From Microbacterium sp. APC 3901 (GTDB lineage Bacteria; Actinomycetota; Actinomycetes; Actinomycetales; Microbacteriaceae): a DNA stretch of 64,000 nt. A program made the position numbers and the translations under genes. The stretch spans positions 165,890 through 229,889 of the forward strand of contig NZ_JASDCU010000005.1 in assembly GCF_030407765.1 (NCBI RefSeq), written 5' to 3'. This document shows, one piece after another, positions 46,841 to 56,248 of the stretch (its first letter is position 1; every line of letters starts with the position of its first letter). The notes below the pieces were generated by a model, which saw only the letters and a list, made by a program, of their open reading frames with translations, was not told the DNA's origin and did no database searches.

Positions 46841-47686
46841 GTGAACGGAAGCAACGTCGAGATCGACTGGGAAGCCGCGCGCCGCGCGAATCTGCAGAAC
46901 TGGGACGACCGAGTCCCTCTGCACGAAGCAGCATACGGGCTGGATGCGTTCGACGAACCGACACACATGAGCGACGTCGTGAGCGACGATCTGCCGGTGC
47001 TCAGCCGTTTCGTCGGCGGTGGAACTCTCGCAGGACTCGACCTCTGCCATCTTCAATGCCACATCGGCACGGACACGATCTCTCTGGCTCGTGCCGGGGC
47101 GACCGTGACGGGTGTCGACTTCTCGGGGCCGGCATTGCGAGCCGCAGCGGCACTCGCCGACCGCGCGGGTGTCTCGGCCACATGGGTCCAGGCAGACGTC
47201 CTCGACGCGCGCGATGCGGTGGCAGGCGACTTCGACGTCGTCTACACGAGCATCGGCACGATCTGCTGGCTCGCAGACCTCGACCGCTGGGCGGAACAGA
47301 TCGTCGCGCTGCTGCGTCCGGGCGGCACGTTCTTCATCCGCGACGGTCATCCCGCGCTGCTCGCCCTCGACGAGGAGGCGCCAGACCTCACGACGCGATA
47401 CCCGTACTTCGGAGACGGCCGTGCACAGCGCTGGGACGACGAGTCGACCTACGCCGGCGATGGCAAGGTCGCGCACCCGCGCACGTACGAGTGGCCGCAC
47501 CCCCTCTCCGAGATCCTCGGATCGCTGATGCGAGCCGGCCTGCGCCTTCTCCACTTCGATGAGAGACGCACCCTCCCCTGGCAGTTCAGCCCGCGGATGG
47601 TCGAGGTGCCTCGTGGCTACGCCTGGCCCGAGACCGAACGCGATCTCATCCCCTGCACCTTCACGGTCATCGCGCGCAAGGACTGA
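46841..47686 (+). CDS. Class I SAM-dependent methyltransferase
   Basis: 281 residues. The SAM motifs are GLDLCHLQCHIGTDTISLA (motif I in a variant form), VTGVDFSGPALRAAAALAD (motif II) and FDVVYTSIGTICWL (motif IV region), then LLRPGGTFFIRDGHP. Target not predictable. It is convergent with the UvrA-like gene. Confidence 0.85.
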   Translation: MNGSNVEIDWEAARRANLQNWDDRVPLHEAAYGLDAFDEPTHMSDVVSDDLPVLSRFVGGGTLAGLDLCHLQCHIGTDTISLARAGATVTGVDFSGPALRAAAALADRAGVSATWVQADVLDARDAVAGDFDVVYTSIGTICWLADLDRWAEQIVALLRPGGTFFIRDGHPALLALDEEAPDLTTRYPYFGDGRAQRWDDESTYAGDGKVAHPRTYEWPHPLSEILGSLMRAGLRLLHFDERRTLPWQFSPRMVEVPRGYAWPETERDLIPCTFTVIARKD

Positions 47687-47700
47687 GCGGGCCCCTCGCT

Positions 47701-50052
47701 CTAAGAGCCGACGTAGGCCGCCAGGTGCTCCGCCGTGACCGTCGACTTGGCCGCGACGAGATCTGCGGGACTCCCTTCGAAGACGACTCGACCCCCGTCG
47801 TGTCCGGCGCCCGGACCGATGTCGATGATCCAGTCAGCGTGGGCCATCACCGCCTGGTGATGCTCGATCACGATGACCGTCTTGCCGGATTCGACGAGTC
47901 GATCGAGGAGGCCGAGGATGTTCTGGACGTCCGCGAGGTGAAGCCCCGTGGTCGGTTCATCGAGCACGTACGTGTCGCCCTTCTCCCCCATCTGGATCGC
48001 CAGCTTGATGCGCTGACGCTCACCGCCCGACAGCGTCGACAACGGCTGCCCGAGGGAGAGATACCCCAGGCCCACGTCTTCGAGGCGCCCGAGGATCGTG
48101 GCTGCAGCGGGAAGCTTCGCTTCGCCCTCGGAGAAGAACACCCTCGCCTCGGCGACGGGCAGATCCAGCACCTCCGTGATGTCCTTGCCTGCGAGCTTGT
48201 ACTCGAGGACGGCTGCCTGGAACCGCTTTCCGCCGCAGTCCTCACAGGGCGTCTCGATCGTGTCCATGAAGCCGAGCTCGGTGATGATGACGCCAGCACC
48301 CTTGCAGGTCGGGCACGCTCCTTCGGAGTTCGCGCTGAACAACGCGGGTTTGACCCCGTTGGCTTTGGCGAAGGCCTTGCGAATCGGTTCGAGCATGCCG
48401 GTGTAGGTGGCGGGGTTGCTCCGTCGTGATCCCTTGATCGCTCCCTGGTCGATCGCGACGACGCCCTCGAGCTTCGACACCGATCCGTGGATCAGCGAGC
48501 TCTTGCCCGAACCGGCGACCCCGGTGACGACAGTGAGTATGCCGGTGGGGATGTCGACGTCGACGTTCTGCAGGTTGTTGGCGGTGGCGCCGCGGATCTC
48601 GATCGCACCGGTGCTGCTGCGCACTGATTCCTTGAGCATGGCTCGGTCGTCGAGATGATCACCCGTGCGCGTGCCGCTGGCTTTCAGTCCTTCGACAGTC
48701 CCCTCGAAGCAGATCTGACCCCCCGCGCTCCCCGCGCCCGGGCCGAGGTCCACCACATGGTCGCCGATGACGATGGTCTCGGGCTTGTGCTCGACGACCA
48801 GCACCGTGTTGCCCTTGTCGCGCAGGCGCAGCAGCAGCGTGTTCATCCGCTGGATGTCATGCGGGTGGAGGCCGATGGTCGGCTCGTCGAACACGTAGGT
48901 GACGTCGGTGAGAGACGACCCCAGATGGCGCAGCATCTTGATGCGCTGCGCCTCCCCGCCGGAGAGCGTGCCGGAGGGCCGCTCGAGGCTCAGGTACCCC
49001 AGGCCGAGGGTGACGAACGCGTCGAGGTTGGCACGCAGGGCCTCGAGCAGCGGAGCTGCGCCCGGAAGCTCCAGACCGCGCACCCACTCGGCGAGATCGG
49101 TCACCTGCATTCGGCAGGCATCCGCGATGCTGATCCCGTCGATCTTCGACGACCGCGCCCCCTCTGTGAGACGTGTCCCGTCGCACTCGGGGCACGTCGC
49201 GAATGTCGCGACCCGCTCGACGAAGGCGCGGATGTGCGGCTGCAGGGCGTCGAGGTCCTTCGACAACATCGACTTGGTGATCTTGGGGATGAGCCCCTCA
49301 TAGGTCATGTTGATGCCCGAGATCTTGACCTTGGTGACCTCACCGTAGAGGAAGAGTTGGCGCTGCTTCTCGGTGAACTCGGCGACCGGCTTGTCTGCAG
49401 GATAGAAACCCGACGCGGAGAAGCCCTTCACCATCCAGCCGTCCGCGGTGTACCCCGGGACCATGATCGCCCCCTCGTCGAGAGACTTCGACTCATCGAC
49501 GATCTGAGAGAGGTCGAGATCGGACACCGCTCCCCTGCCCTCGCACCGCGGGCACATCCCGCCGAGGTAGATCGCGTCCTTGACGATCTTCTTCTCGCCG
49601 CCCGGCCCGGTCATCACCCCGCTGGCCCTCTGGGTGGGGATGTTGAAGGAGAAGGCTGTGGGGCCTCCGATGTAGGGCTGCCCCAGCTTGCTGAAGAGGA
49701 TCCGCAGCATCGCGTTCGCATCCGTGACCGTGCCGACCGTCGAACGCGGATTCGCCCCGAGCCGTTCCTGGTCGACGATGATCGAGGTCGTGAGCCCCTC
49801 GAGCACGTCGACGTCGGGGCGTGGCACCGACGGCATGAACCCCTGCACGAAAGCGCTGTAGGTCTCGTCGATCATGCGCCGAGACTCGGCGGCGATCGTA
49901 TCGAAGACCAGCGAGCTCTTGCCCGACCCCGAGACGCCGGTGAACACCGTGAGACGACGCTTGGGGATGTCGACGCTCACTTCTTTCAGATTGTTCTCGC
50001 GCGCACCCTGCACGCGGATGATGTCGTGACCGTCAGCGGGGTGCGTCATCAT
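47701..50052 (-). CDS. Short UvrA-like ABC ATPase
   Basis: 783 residues, about 170 shorter than housekeeping UvrA. Two ABC modules: Walker [11 protein letters not shown] (about 40-49) and [10 protein letters not shown], signatures LSGGEAQRI and LSGGERQRI, Walker [13 protein letters not shown] and [12 protein letters not shown]. Zinc-finger cysteines are [24 protein letters not shown] and CEDCGGKR. The UvrB-binding insertion of UvrA1 is not apparent. Such class II UvrA proteins are linked to drug or DNA-damage resistance (DrrC type). A second Met lies directly after the first. Confidence 0.9.
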   Translation of the reverse strand: MMTHPADGHDIIRVQGARENNLKEVSVDIPKRRLTVFTGVSGSGKSSLVFDTIAAESRRMIDETYSAFVQGFMPSVPRPDVDVLEGLTTSIIVDQERLGANPRSTVGTVTDANAMLRILFSKLGQPYIGGPTAFSFNIPTQRASGVMTGPGGEKKIVKDAIYLGGMCPRCEGRGAVSDLDLSQIVDESKSLDEGAIMVPGYTADGWMVKGFSASGFYPADKPVAEFTEKQRQLFLYGEVTKVKISGINMTYEGLIPKITKSMLSKDLDALQPHIRAFVERVATFATCPECDGTRLTEGARSSKIDGISIADACRMQVTDLAEWVRGLELPGAAPLLEALRANLDAFVTLGLGYLSLERPSGTLSGGEAQRIKMLRHLGSSLTDVTYVFDEPTIGLHPHDIQRMNTLLLRLRDKGNTVLVVEHKPETIVIGDHVVDLGPGAGSAGGQICFEGTVEGLKASGTRTGDHLDDRAMLKESVRSSTGAIEIRGATANNLQNVDVDIPTGILTVVTGVAGSGKSSLIHGSVSKLEGVVAIDQGAIKGSRRSNPATYTGMLEPIRKAFAKANGVKPALFSANSEGACPTCKGAGVIITELGFMDTIETPCEDCGGKRFQAAVLEYKLAGKDITEVLDLPVAEARVFFSEGEAKLPAAATILGRLEDVGLGYLSLGQPLSTLSGGERQRIKLAIQMGEKGDTYVLDEPTTGLHLADVQNILGLLDRLVESGKTVIVIEHHQAVMAHADWIIDIGPGAGHDGGRVVFEGSPADLVAAKSTVTAEHLAAYVGS

Positions 50053-50075
50053 GAGGATCCTCGAGTAGGGACCGG

Positions 50076-50335
50076 GTCAGCCGGCCTGGTTGATGCGGAG
50101 CAGATTGCCCGCGGGGTCGCGGAACGCGCCGATATCGGCCGCGCGCTCACGATACACGTGGGGTGGGACACCGACCAGCTCGGTGGAACCGTCTGCTGAG
50201 ATGCCCCGCGGACATGTGAGCGCCGCGCACCAGAGCCTCTGCATCGAGAGGTGTCGCGTAGTCGTGATCGATGCGATCCCGCACCCCGCGCATCACGACG
50301 AGCTCACGGAGCCGTGCATCGTCGTCCGGGGTCAC
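50076..50335 (-). pseudogene. AraC regulator / VOC protein fusion remnant
   Basis: The 5' end encodes the start of an AraC-type HTH (RVRDRIDHDYATPLDAEALV-like, GAHMSAGHLSRRF) beginning at GTG 50335. Instead of the rest of that protein, the sequence switches near 50190-50200 into another frame that reads LVGVPPHVYRERAADIGAF then RDPAGNLLRINQAG and stops at 50076. This is the end of a VOC protein commonly encoded right after this regulator. An internal deletion removed most of both genes. Confidence 0.7.
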
Positions 50336-50474
50336 CCCTCGATTGTCCCATGACGTCCTGTAACAGAGTGTGAACGACCGCGACATATCGATATCGACCT
50401 CCCCCCATCTCGCCCCAGACAGCGCTACTCTGTGACCATCCCTCACAGGGATTTCTCAGAAAGGGTCCCCCACC

Positions 50475-51074
50475 ATGTCTGATTCACTCGCATCCGAAGC
50501 GAAATCACTGTTCAAGTCCATTCGCGTCGTTCTCGCGGTCTCGGGCGCGATCGCCCTCATCGCCGGCATCGTCCTGCTCGTGTGGCCGCTCAAGTCCGCC
50601 GTGATCGTCACAGGCATCTTCGCCACCTACCTCGTGATCGCAGGTCTCGTCTACATCGGCCTGGGCATCTTCTCGAAGGCCAAAGGCGGATGGGCCCGAG
50701 TCGGCCACATCGTCCTGGGTCTCGTCTACATCGTCGCCGGCGTGATCGCGTTCGCGAACCTCGGAGTCGCCGCGGCTACTCTCGCGCTCGTCGTCGTCAT
50801 CTTCATCGGCATCAGCTGGATCGTCGACGGAGTGGTGGCGCTGTCCCTCCTCGGACAGGACGGCTCGCGGGTCTGGACGCTGCTCTACGCACTGCTCAGC
50901 ATCATCGCCGGTATCGTCGTGCTCTTCTCCCCGCTGTACGCGGCGGCGGTGCTCTGGCTGGTGCTCGGCATCTCGCTCGTCGTTCTCGGGATCGTTCAGA
51001 TCGTCCGCGCGATCACCCTCGGGAAGGACGCGAAGGAGTTCGAGGCCTCGGCGAAGGCCGACCCCGCGATCTGA
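50475..51074 (+). CDS. HdeD-like DUF308 membrane protein
   Basis: 199 residues with six predicted helices in three similar pairs, as in the HdeD/DUF308 family. It includes VLLVWPLKSAVIVTGIFATYLVIAGLVYI and the C-terminal LGISLVVLGIVQIVRAITLG. E. coli HdeD is linked to acid resistance; a role here is not established. AAAGGG precedes the ATG, and TACTCT at about 50422 is a candidate -10. Confidence 0.88.
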   Translation: MSDSLASEAKSLFKSIRVVLAVSGAIALIAGIVLLVWPLKSAVIVTGIFATYLVIAGLVYIGLGIFSKAKGGWARVGHIVLGLVYIVAGVIAFANLGVAAATLALVVVIFIGISWIVDGVVALSLLGQDGSRVWTLLYALLSIIAGIVVLFSPLYAAAVLWLVLGISLVVLGIVQIVRAITLGKDAKEFEASAKADPAI

Positions 51075-51091
51075 CTCGCTGTCACAACGCG

Positions 51092-51121
51092 AAGAGCCCC
51101 GTCCGGCAGGACGGGGCTCTT
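51092..51121 (+). terminator. Hairpin terminator after the HdeD-like gene
   Basis: A perfect 13-bp repeat (aagagccccgtcc / ggacggggctctt) with a GGCA loop, followed by tctg. It sits between this gene and the convergent SDR gene. Confidence 0.85.
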
Positions 51122-51139
51122 TCTGTTGCTCTCAGAGAT

Positions 51140-51904
51140 TCACTCCGCTGCGAAGGCGCTCACGTCGCCGACAAGTCGGGTGTTGTCGGCGGGAACCTCG
51201 TCGACCACCGCACGCGCGACCTCCGCCGCGAACTCGGAGACGTTGTAGAGCTTTCCCGCGGACTCACGGCGCTCGGCGATCGCGCCGGGATTGGCGCGCT
51301 CGAGCAGCGTCGCGGTGATCGTGCCCTCGATCATGTCGCCGGAGACGACCGTGAATCCGATGCCCCTCTCGGCGAGACCAGGGATGCGCTCGCGGAGCGC
51401 ATCCTCTCCTGCGCGCTTCGACAGCGCGACCGGCTCGTACTCCGGCATCGTGGGCGTGGTGCGGATGAAATGAGCCTGGTGGCTCGTGACGAAGACGACG
51501 CGCGCGCCGTCGCCGAGCAGAGGGACCGCTGCGTCGAGGACGTTGATCTGCGCGTCACGGTTGAGGGTCAGGGCGTAGTCCTCGGCCATGCCCGATTCCA
51601 TGCCGCCTGATGCGTTGAGAACCAGCACGTCGAGGCGTCCGAACTCGGCCTTCACCGCGTCGAACATCTCACCGATCGACGCGGGGTCGGTGAGGTCGGC
51701 ACCCACGACGAGGACACGGCGTCCGAGCTCGCGCAGCTGTGCGGCGAGCTTCTCGGCGCGTGGGGCCTTGTTGCGGAAGTTGATGACCACGTCGGCGCCT
51801 GCCTCAGCGAGGTAGCGCACGGTGTCGGCCCCGATCCCCCGAGACGAGCCGGTGACAAGGGCGACCTTGCCGTCGAGAGAACCTGCGGGAAGAACGTCGG
51901 TCAC
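51140..51904 (-). CDS. Short-chain dehydrogenase/reductase family protein
   Basis: 254 residues of the Rossmann SDR fold: VALVTGSSRGIGADTVRYLAEAGADVVI (NAD(P) motif), NASGG, and VVFVTSHQ (Ser). The usual YxxxK is not present: the region reads EYEPVALSKRAG, with Val where Tyr should be relative to the Lys. It may have an altered or no oxidoreductase activity. The GTG has GAGGAG upstream, and TAGTCT on the minus strand at 51956-51951 is a likely -10. Confidence 0.85.
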   Translation of the reverse strand: MTDVLPAGSLDGKVALVTGSSRGIGADTVRYLAEAGADVVINFRNKAPRAEKLAAQLRELGRRVLVVGADLTDPASIGEMFDAVKAEFGRLDVLVLNASGGMESGMAEDYALTLNRDAQINVLDAAVPLLGDGARVVFVTSHQAHFIRTTPTMPEYEPVALSKRAGEDALRERIPGLAERGIGFTVVSGDMIEGTITATLLERANPGAIAERRESAGKLYNVSEFAAEVARAVVDEVPADNTRLVGDVSAFAAE

Positions 51905-52000
51905 GGTGACTCCTCTGATGCGTGAATCGCCGTGATGACACGGCTCTTTCAGACTATCAAGCCGGCCCAGCCGAGCCGGGCCACGGCTCGTGCTGCGTGA

Positions 52001-52006
52001 TAGGTT
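52001..52006 (+). promoter_or_regulatory. -10 element (TAGGTT) of the NfeD/SPFH unit
   Basis: TAGGTT lies 18 bases before the NfeD ATG, with GGGAGG as ribosome-binding site in between. Confidence 0.45.
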
Positions 52007-52024
52007 GACCGCAAGGGAGGCCGC

Positions 52025-52498
52025 ATGGACAACTTCGCGACATTCGTACAGTTCATCGACCAATGGGCATGGATCGGGTGGCTGATCCTGATCGCCATCT
52101 TCCTCGTGATCGAGATGCTCACTCTCGACTTCACCTTCCTCATGCTCAGCTTCGGCAGCGTCGTCGGACTCGTCACCGACTTCGTCGGCATCCCGGTGTG
52201 GGTCCAGGTGCTCATCGCAGCCGCAGCCGCCGGTCTCTTCATCCTGTTCCTGCGTCCGCCGCTGATCAAACGGCTGCATCGCGGCGAGGACCCGACGAAG
52301 TCCAATGTGGACGCACTCATCGACCTCAGAGGCACCGCGCTGCAGGACATCACTCAGATCTCAGGCCAGGTGAAGTTGAGCAACGGCGACACCTGGACCG
52401 CCCGCACCGCCACGGCCGTACCGATTCCCCAGGGCTCACCGGTCGCAGTGATCGCGATCAACGGCGCGACCGCGACCGTCCGTCCCGTCAACGACTAG
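52025..52498 (+). CDS. NfeD-family membrane protein
   Basis: 157 residues: two to three N-terminal helices (IGWLILIAIFLVIEMLTLDFTFLMLSFG and WVQVLIAAAAAGLFILFL) and a C-terminal OB-fold domain (about 95-157). NfeD proteins work with SPFH/stomatin proteins in membrane organisation; the next gene encodes one. Confidence 0.9.
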   Translation: MDNFATFVQFIDQWAWIGWLILIAIFLVIEMLTLDFTFLMLSFGSVVGLVTDFVGIPVWVQVLIAAAAAGLFILFLRPPLIKRLHRGEDPTKSNVDALIDLRGTALQDITQISGQVKLSNGDTWTARTATAVPIPQGSPVAVIAINGATATVRPVND

Positions 52499-52507
52499 GA
52501 GAACCTC

Positions 52508-53434
52508 TTGGACGATGCATCGTTCATTCCCGCAGCGATCGGGTGGATCCTCGTCATCGCGATCATCATCTTCGTGGTGGTCACGCTGGCCCGATCCATT
52601 CGCATCATCCCCCAGGCCACGGCCGGCGTCGTCGAGCGTCTGGGCCGGTATCACAAGACGTTGATGCCCGGACTCAACATCCTGGTGCCCTTCATCGACC
52701 GCCTGCGTCCTCTCATCGACATGCGCGAGCAGGTCGTCTCGTTCCCACCGCAGCCTGTGATCACCGAGGACAACCTCGTCGTCTCGATCGACACCGTGGT
52801 CTACTTCCAGGTGACCGATGCGCGTGCCGCGACGTACGAGATCGCGAACTACCTCGGCGCCGTCGAGCAGCTCACGACGACGACCCTCCGAAACGTCGTC
52901 GGTGGCCTCAATCTCGAAGAGGCGCTGACCAGCCGCGACAACATCAACGGACAGCTCCGCGTCGTGCTCGATGAGGCGACAGGCAAGTGGGGCATCCGCG
53001 TCGGTCGAGTGGAGCTGAAGGCTATCGACCCTCCCCTATCGATTCAGGATTCGATGGAGAAGCAGATGCGCGCCGAGCGTGATCGCCGCGCCGCGATCCT
53101 CACCGCCGAGGGAACCAAGCAGTCGGCCATCCTCGAAGCCGAGGGCGCACGGCAGGCCGAGATCCTCCGCGCCGAGGGTGACAAGCAGGCCGCGGTTCTG
53201 CGTGCTCAGGGTGAAGCCGAGGCGATTCAGAACGTCTTCAGCGCCATTCACCAGGGTGAGCCGGACGACAAGCTCCTCGCGTACCAGTACCTGCAGATGC
53301 TGCCGAAGATCAGCGAAGGACAGTCGAACAAGCTCTGGATCATCCCGAGCGAGCTGACCGAGGCGCTCAAGGGCATCGGAAGTGCTTTCACTCCGAAGCC
53401 CGGTCAACCCCCGACGAACCATCCGGGCGCGTGA
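52508..53434 (+). CDS. SPFH-domain (stomatin/QmcA-like) protein
   Basis: 308 residues: an N-terminal membrane anchor, an SPFH domain (about 35-190; PQATAGVVERLGRYHKTLMPGLNILVPFIDRL) and a coiled region with repeated EG/RAEGDKQAA segments (about 200-245). These proteins form membrane oligomers. The TTG start has AGGAG six bases upstream; NfeD ends nine bases before. Confidence 0.92.
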   Translation: MDDASFIPAAIGWILVIAIIIFVVVTLARSIRIIPQATAGVVERLGRYHKTLMPGLNILVPFIDRLRPLIDMREQVVSFPPQPVITEDNLVVSIDTVVYFQVTDARAATYEIANYLGAVEQLTTTTLRNVVGGLNLEEALTSRDNINGQLRVVLDEATGKWGIRVGRVELKAIDPPLSIQDSMEKQMRAERDRRAAILTAEGTKQSAILEAEGARQAEILRAEGDKQAAVLRAQGEAEAIQNVFSAIHQGEPDDKLLAYQYLQMLPKISEGQSNKLWIIPSELTEALKGIGSAFTPKPGQPPTNHPGA

Positions 53435-54204
53435 CGCACCCGTATTTCGCGAAGGCACGACACCCCAGAGTCCTCGCTCACCGCGGTCTGATCACCACGG
53501 CGGGCGGGGACTCCGGTGTCTGGGAGAACTCGGCAGCAGCCTTCGCAGCCGCACACGCGGCCGGCGCCGAATACATCGAGACGGACTGCCAGGTGACGGC
53601 CGACGGCGATGTCGTGCTCTTCCATGATTCGACGCTCGAGCGACTCGTCGGCGATCCTCGCCCGATACGAACCGTCCGCACTCGCGAACTCGCCCTCATC
53701 TTCGCCGACCATGGCGGACTGCTGACGGTCGGTGACGCGCTTTCCACGTTCCCCTCGACGCGCTTCAACATCGATGTGAAGACCGCCGAGGCCGCTGATC
53801 CCCTCGGCCCGATCCTCGTCGACCACACGCACCGTGTGCTGATCACGAGCTTCTCCGACGCGAACCGCCGAGCCACCGTCGCATCCGCCCTTCGGGCCGG
53901 AGCCGATCTCCGCCCGGCCACCTCCGGCGGCAGTCGCACCATCGCAGCACTCCGCGCCGTCTCTGCTCTCCACCTCTCCCCCGCTCGCCTGTTGCGCGAC
54001 ATCGATGCGCTGCAGATCCCCGAGCGACATGGCGCGCTCAGGGTGCTCACGCCGTCTCTTCTGCGCGCCGCGCACCGACGCGACGTCGAGGTGCACGTAT
54101 GGACCGTGAACGACCCCGACTCGATGCGGCGGCTGGTGGGGGCCGGTGTCGACGGGCTCGTCACCGACTGTGCGGACCTCGCGCTGGCGACGATCGGGCG
54201 CTGA
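53431..54204 (+). CDS. Glycerophosphodiester phosphodiesterase family protein
   Basis: 257 residues, TIM-barrel GDPD: VLAHRGLITTAGG, WENSAAAFAAAHAAGAEYIETDCQVTADGDVVLFHDSTLERLVG (metal and catalytic His/Glu/Asp residues) and VHVWTVNDPDSMRRLVGAGVDGLVTD. It hydrolyses glycerophosphodiesters to glycerol-3-phosphate. Its GTG start overlaps the SPFH stop by 4 bases. Confidence 0.92.
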   Translation: MTHPYFAKARHPRVLAHRGLITTAGGDSGVWENSAAAFAAAHAAGAEYIETDCQVTADGDVVLFHDSTLERLVGDPRPIRTVRTRELALIFADHGGLLTVGDALSTFPSTRFNIDVKTAEAADPLGPILVDHTHRVLITSFSDANRRATVASALRAGADLRPATSGGSRTIAALRAVSALHLSPARLLRDIDALQIPERHGALRVLTPSLLRAAHRRDVEVHVWTVNDPDSMRRLVGAGVDGLVTDCADLALATIGR

Positions 54205-54329
54205 TCGCGCCACGCCGCCATTACGCTGTGGCGCTGGGATTCCGCTGTGAATCGCGCCGAGAATCCGCCCGCGTGGATGAAGCGCACAGGCTGGAGCGTT
54301 ATACCTGACAGCGACGAGAGGACCACACA

Positions 54330-54713
54330 ATGGCAGATCGCAGCCTACGCGGCATCCGACTCGGCGCCCAAAGCCTACAGAGCGAAGAGGGCGTCGTTTT
54401 CATGGAGCGCCGTGAAACCACCTACATCTGTGACACCTGCGGCCATGTCACGAACCTGATGTTCTCGGCGGACGCAGAGCCGCCTCAGACCTGGGAATGC
54501 CGTGCCTGCGGAGCGGACGCCCGCCTGAACGTCGACGGCCAGGCCGTCACGCTCGACGCCACCGACGAGAAGGCGGCACGCACGCATTGGGACATGCTCC
54601 TGGAGCGTCGTACCCGCGCAGAGCTCGAAGAGCTTCTCGAAGAGCGACTCGCCTTCATCCGCGCCCGTCGCGGAGCGGGCGAAGACCCGACCCGCGAGAA
54701 GATCGGCGCCTAG
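54330..54713 (+). CDS. rbpA: RNA polymerase-binding protein RbpA
   Basis: 127 residues. RbpA binds the principal sigma factor and RNA polymerase and stimulates open complex formation. N-terminal tail RGIRLGAQSLQ, a zinc ribbon with YICDTCGH and ECRACG, a basic linker and a C-terminal sigma-interacting helix pair (HWDMLLERRTRAELEELLEERLAFIRARRG). It ends by overlapping the convergent lnt gene by a few bases. Confidence 0.96.
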   Translation: MADRSLRGIRLGAQSLQSEEGVVFMERRETTYICDTCGHVTNLMFSADAEPPQTWECRACGADARLNVDGQAVTLDATDEKAARTHWDMLLERRTRAELEELLEERLAFIRARRGAGEDPTREKIGA

Positions 54714-56248
54714 CGCCGACGGGCGCGCAACCACCCGAAGGCCAGCGCGCCCACACCTCCCCACAGCAGAATCTGCTGAATCCAGGGGCCGAGGATCATT
54801 CCCGCGGTCAGGCCGGAACGCAGCTCGACGTCCTCGAGCAGCGCTCCGGCCTTTCCCGCATCCAGACTCGAGACGGTCGACCCGTCCGGGCGAATGATCT
54901 GGCTCGTTCCGACCGTCGAGATGTTGACCACGCTGCGACCGGTCTCGATCGCGCGCATCCGCGCGAAGGCCAGCTGCTGCCGGTTCTCATCGGTTCCGCG
55001 GAAGTCGGCATTGTTGGTCTGGAAGACGAGCACCTCGGCGCCCTCGTCGATCCCCTCGTTGATCACGTCGTCATAGATCACGTCGAAGCAGATCGCCAGA
55101 CCGACCCTGACCCCGTCGACCTCGACGATCGGCGGGTTCGTTCCCGGGGTGTATTCGCGTTGGATGAGACCGATCAGATCGGGAGCGAGCGCGTTGAAGA
55201 ACGGTCGATCCGGCACGTACTCGCCGAACGGCACCGGATGGCGCTTGTCGTGGATCTGTCCGGTCGCGCCGTCCTCCGTCCACAGCAGCGAGGTGTTGTA
55301 GAAGAGGCCGTCACGTTCCGTGGCGGCGTTGGCGAGCAAGGGCGCGCCGATGCGTGAGGCGATCGCGCTCATCCGTCTCTCGAGAGAGTCGGACTGGAAA
55401 GGGTCGAAGTCGAGCGATCCCTCTGGCCACACCAGGAGGTCGACATCCTCGCCGTAGAGCGGCTCGGTCGCATCCGTCTGCGCGTCGATGAGCGAGTACG
55501 GCTGGCGCTCGTCGAAGTAGCCGCTCGGACCGTTCCCCTGCACAGCAGCGATGCGCAGGGATCCGCTGGCGGTCGTGGGGAACAACGGTGTGAGCAGCAG
55601 CGCGACTGCCACGACGACCGGTGCGATCAGCGCCGCCGGGCGACGCCAGACGCGCTCGCGCACCACCTGGATGACGAGGGCGACGAAGAACACCATCAGG
55701 AAACTGAGTCCGCTCACGCCGATCCACGACGCGACGTGCGCCAGCGGGCTCTCGGCCTGGCTCATGCCCAGACGCGCCCACGGGAAGCCTCCGTAGGGCC
55801 AGGAGCCGACGAACAGCTCCCGCCCGACCCAGAGCGCGGCCACGACGGCCGGAAGAAGCAGGAGGCGCGCCCAGACACTCGGGAAGGCCCTGGGGATCCA
55901 GCGATACGCGAGCGTGATCAGGATCAGGGCCGCGGCCGTGAGAACCCCTTCCAGGACGCTCAGTGCGGCCCAGGGCAGCGGCCCCAGGTAACGCGACGTG
56001 AATGACACGAGCAACCCGAAGAAGATCACTCCGTAGACCAGACCCACCGCCAGGGCGCCTCCGGCCCGGCGTCCGATGAGTGCGACCAGCAACAGGGCAG
56101 TGGCCGGGAACGCGAGCGCCCACACCGCGGTGTCCGGATACGACAGATCCATGAGGATCGCCGCCAGTGCCGCGGCGGGCAGAGCGAGCGACAGCGGCAG
56201 CAGAGGGCGCAGTCGCGCTGGGGTATCCGGCATGGGTCCTGTTCTCAC
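54710..56248 (-). CDS. lnt: Apolipoprotein N-acyltransferase
   Basis: 512 residues with about eight N-terminal and one C-terminal membrane helix, and a nitrilase-like domain. The catalytic triad is visible as Glu in LLVWPEGSLDF, Lys in IHDKRHPVPFGEYVP and Cys in VGLAICFDVIYDD. It adds the third acyl chain to lipoproteins. The GTG at 56248 overlaps the helicase stop (GTGA); an ATG at 56233 is a possible alternative. Confidence 0.93.
   Translation of the reverse strand: MRTGPMPDTPARLRPLLPLSLALPAAALAAILMDLSYPDTAVWALAFPATALLLVALIGRRAGGALAVGLVYGVIFFGLLVSFTSRYLGPLPWAALSVLEGVLTAAALILITLAYRWIPRAFPSVWARLLLLPAVVAALWVGRELFVGSWPYGGFPWARLGMSQAESPLAHVASWIGVSGLSFLMVFFVALVIQVVRERVWRRPAALIAPVVVAVALLLTPLFPTTASGSLRIAAVQGNGPSGYFDERQPYSLIDAQTDATEPLYGEDVDLLVWPEGSLDFDPFQSDSLERRMSAIASRIGAPLLANAATERDGLFYNTSLLWTEDGATGQIHDKRHPVPFGEYVPDRPFFNALAPDLIGLIQREYTPGTNPPIVEVDGVRVGLAICFDVIYDDVINEGIDEGAEVLVFQTNNADFRGTDENRQQLAFARMRAIETGRSVVNISTVGTSQIIRPDGSTVSSLDAGKAGALLEDVELRSGLTAGMILGPWIQQILLWGGVGALAFGWLRARRR

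Noticed and set aside
54205..54329. SigR-type promoter before rbpA, as known in Streptomyces
   Set aside because: No convincing GGAAT-N18-GTT spacing; GTTATACC is present, but the -35 does not match.
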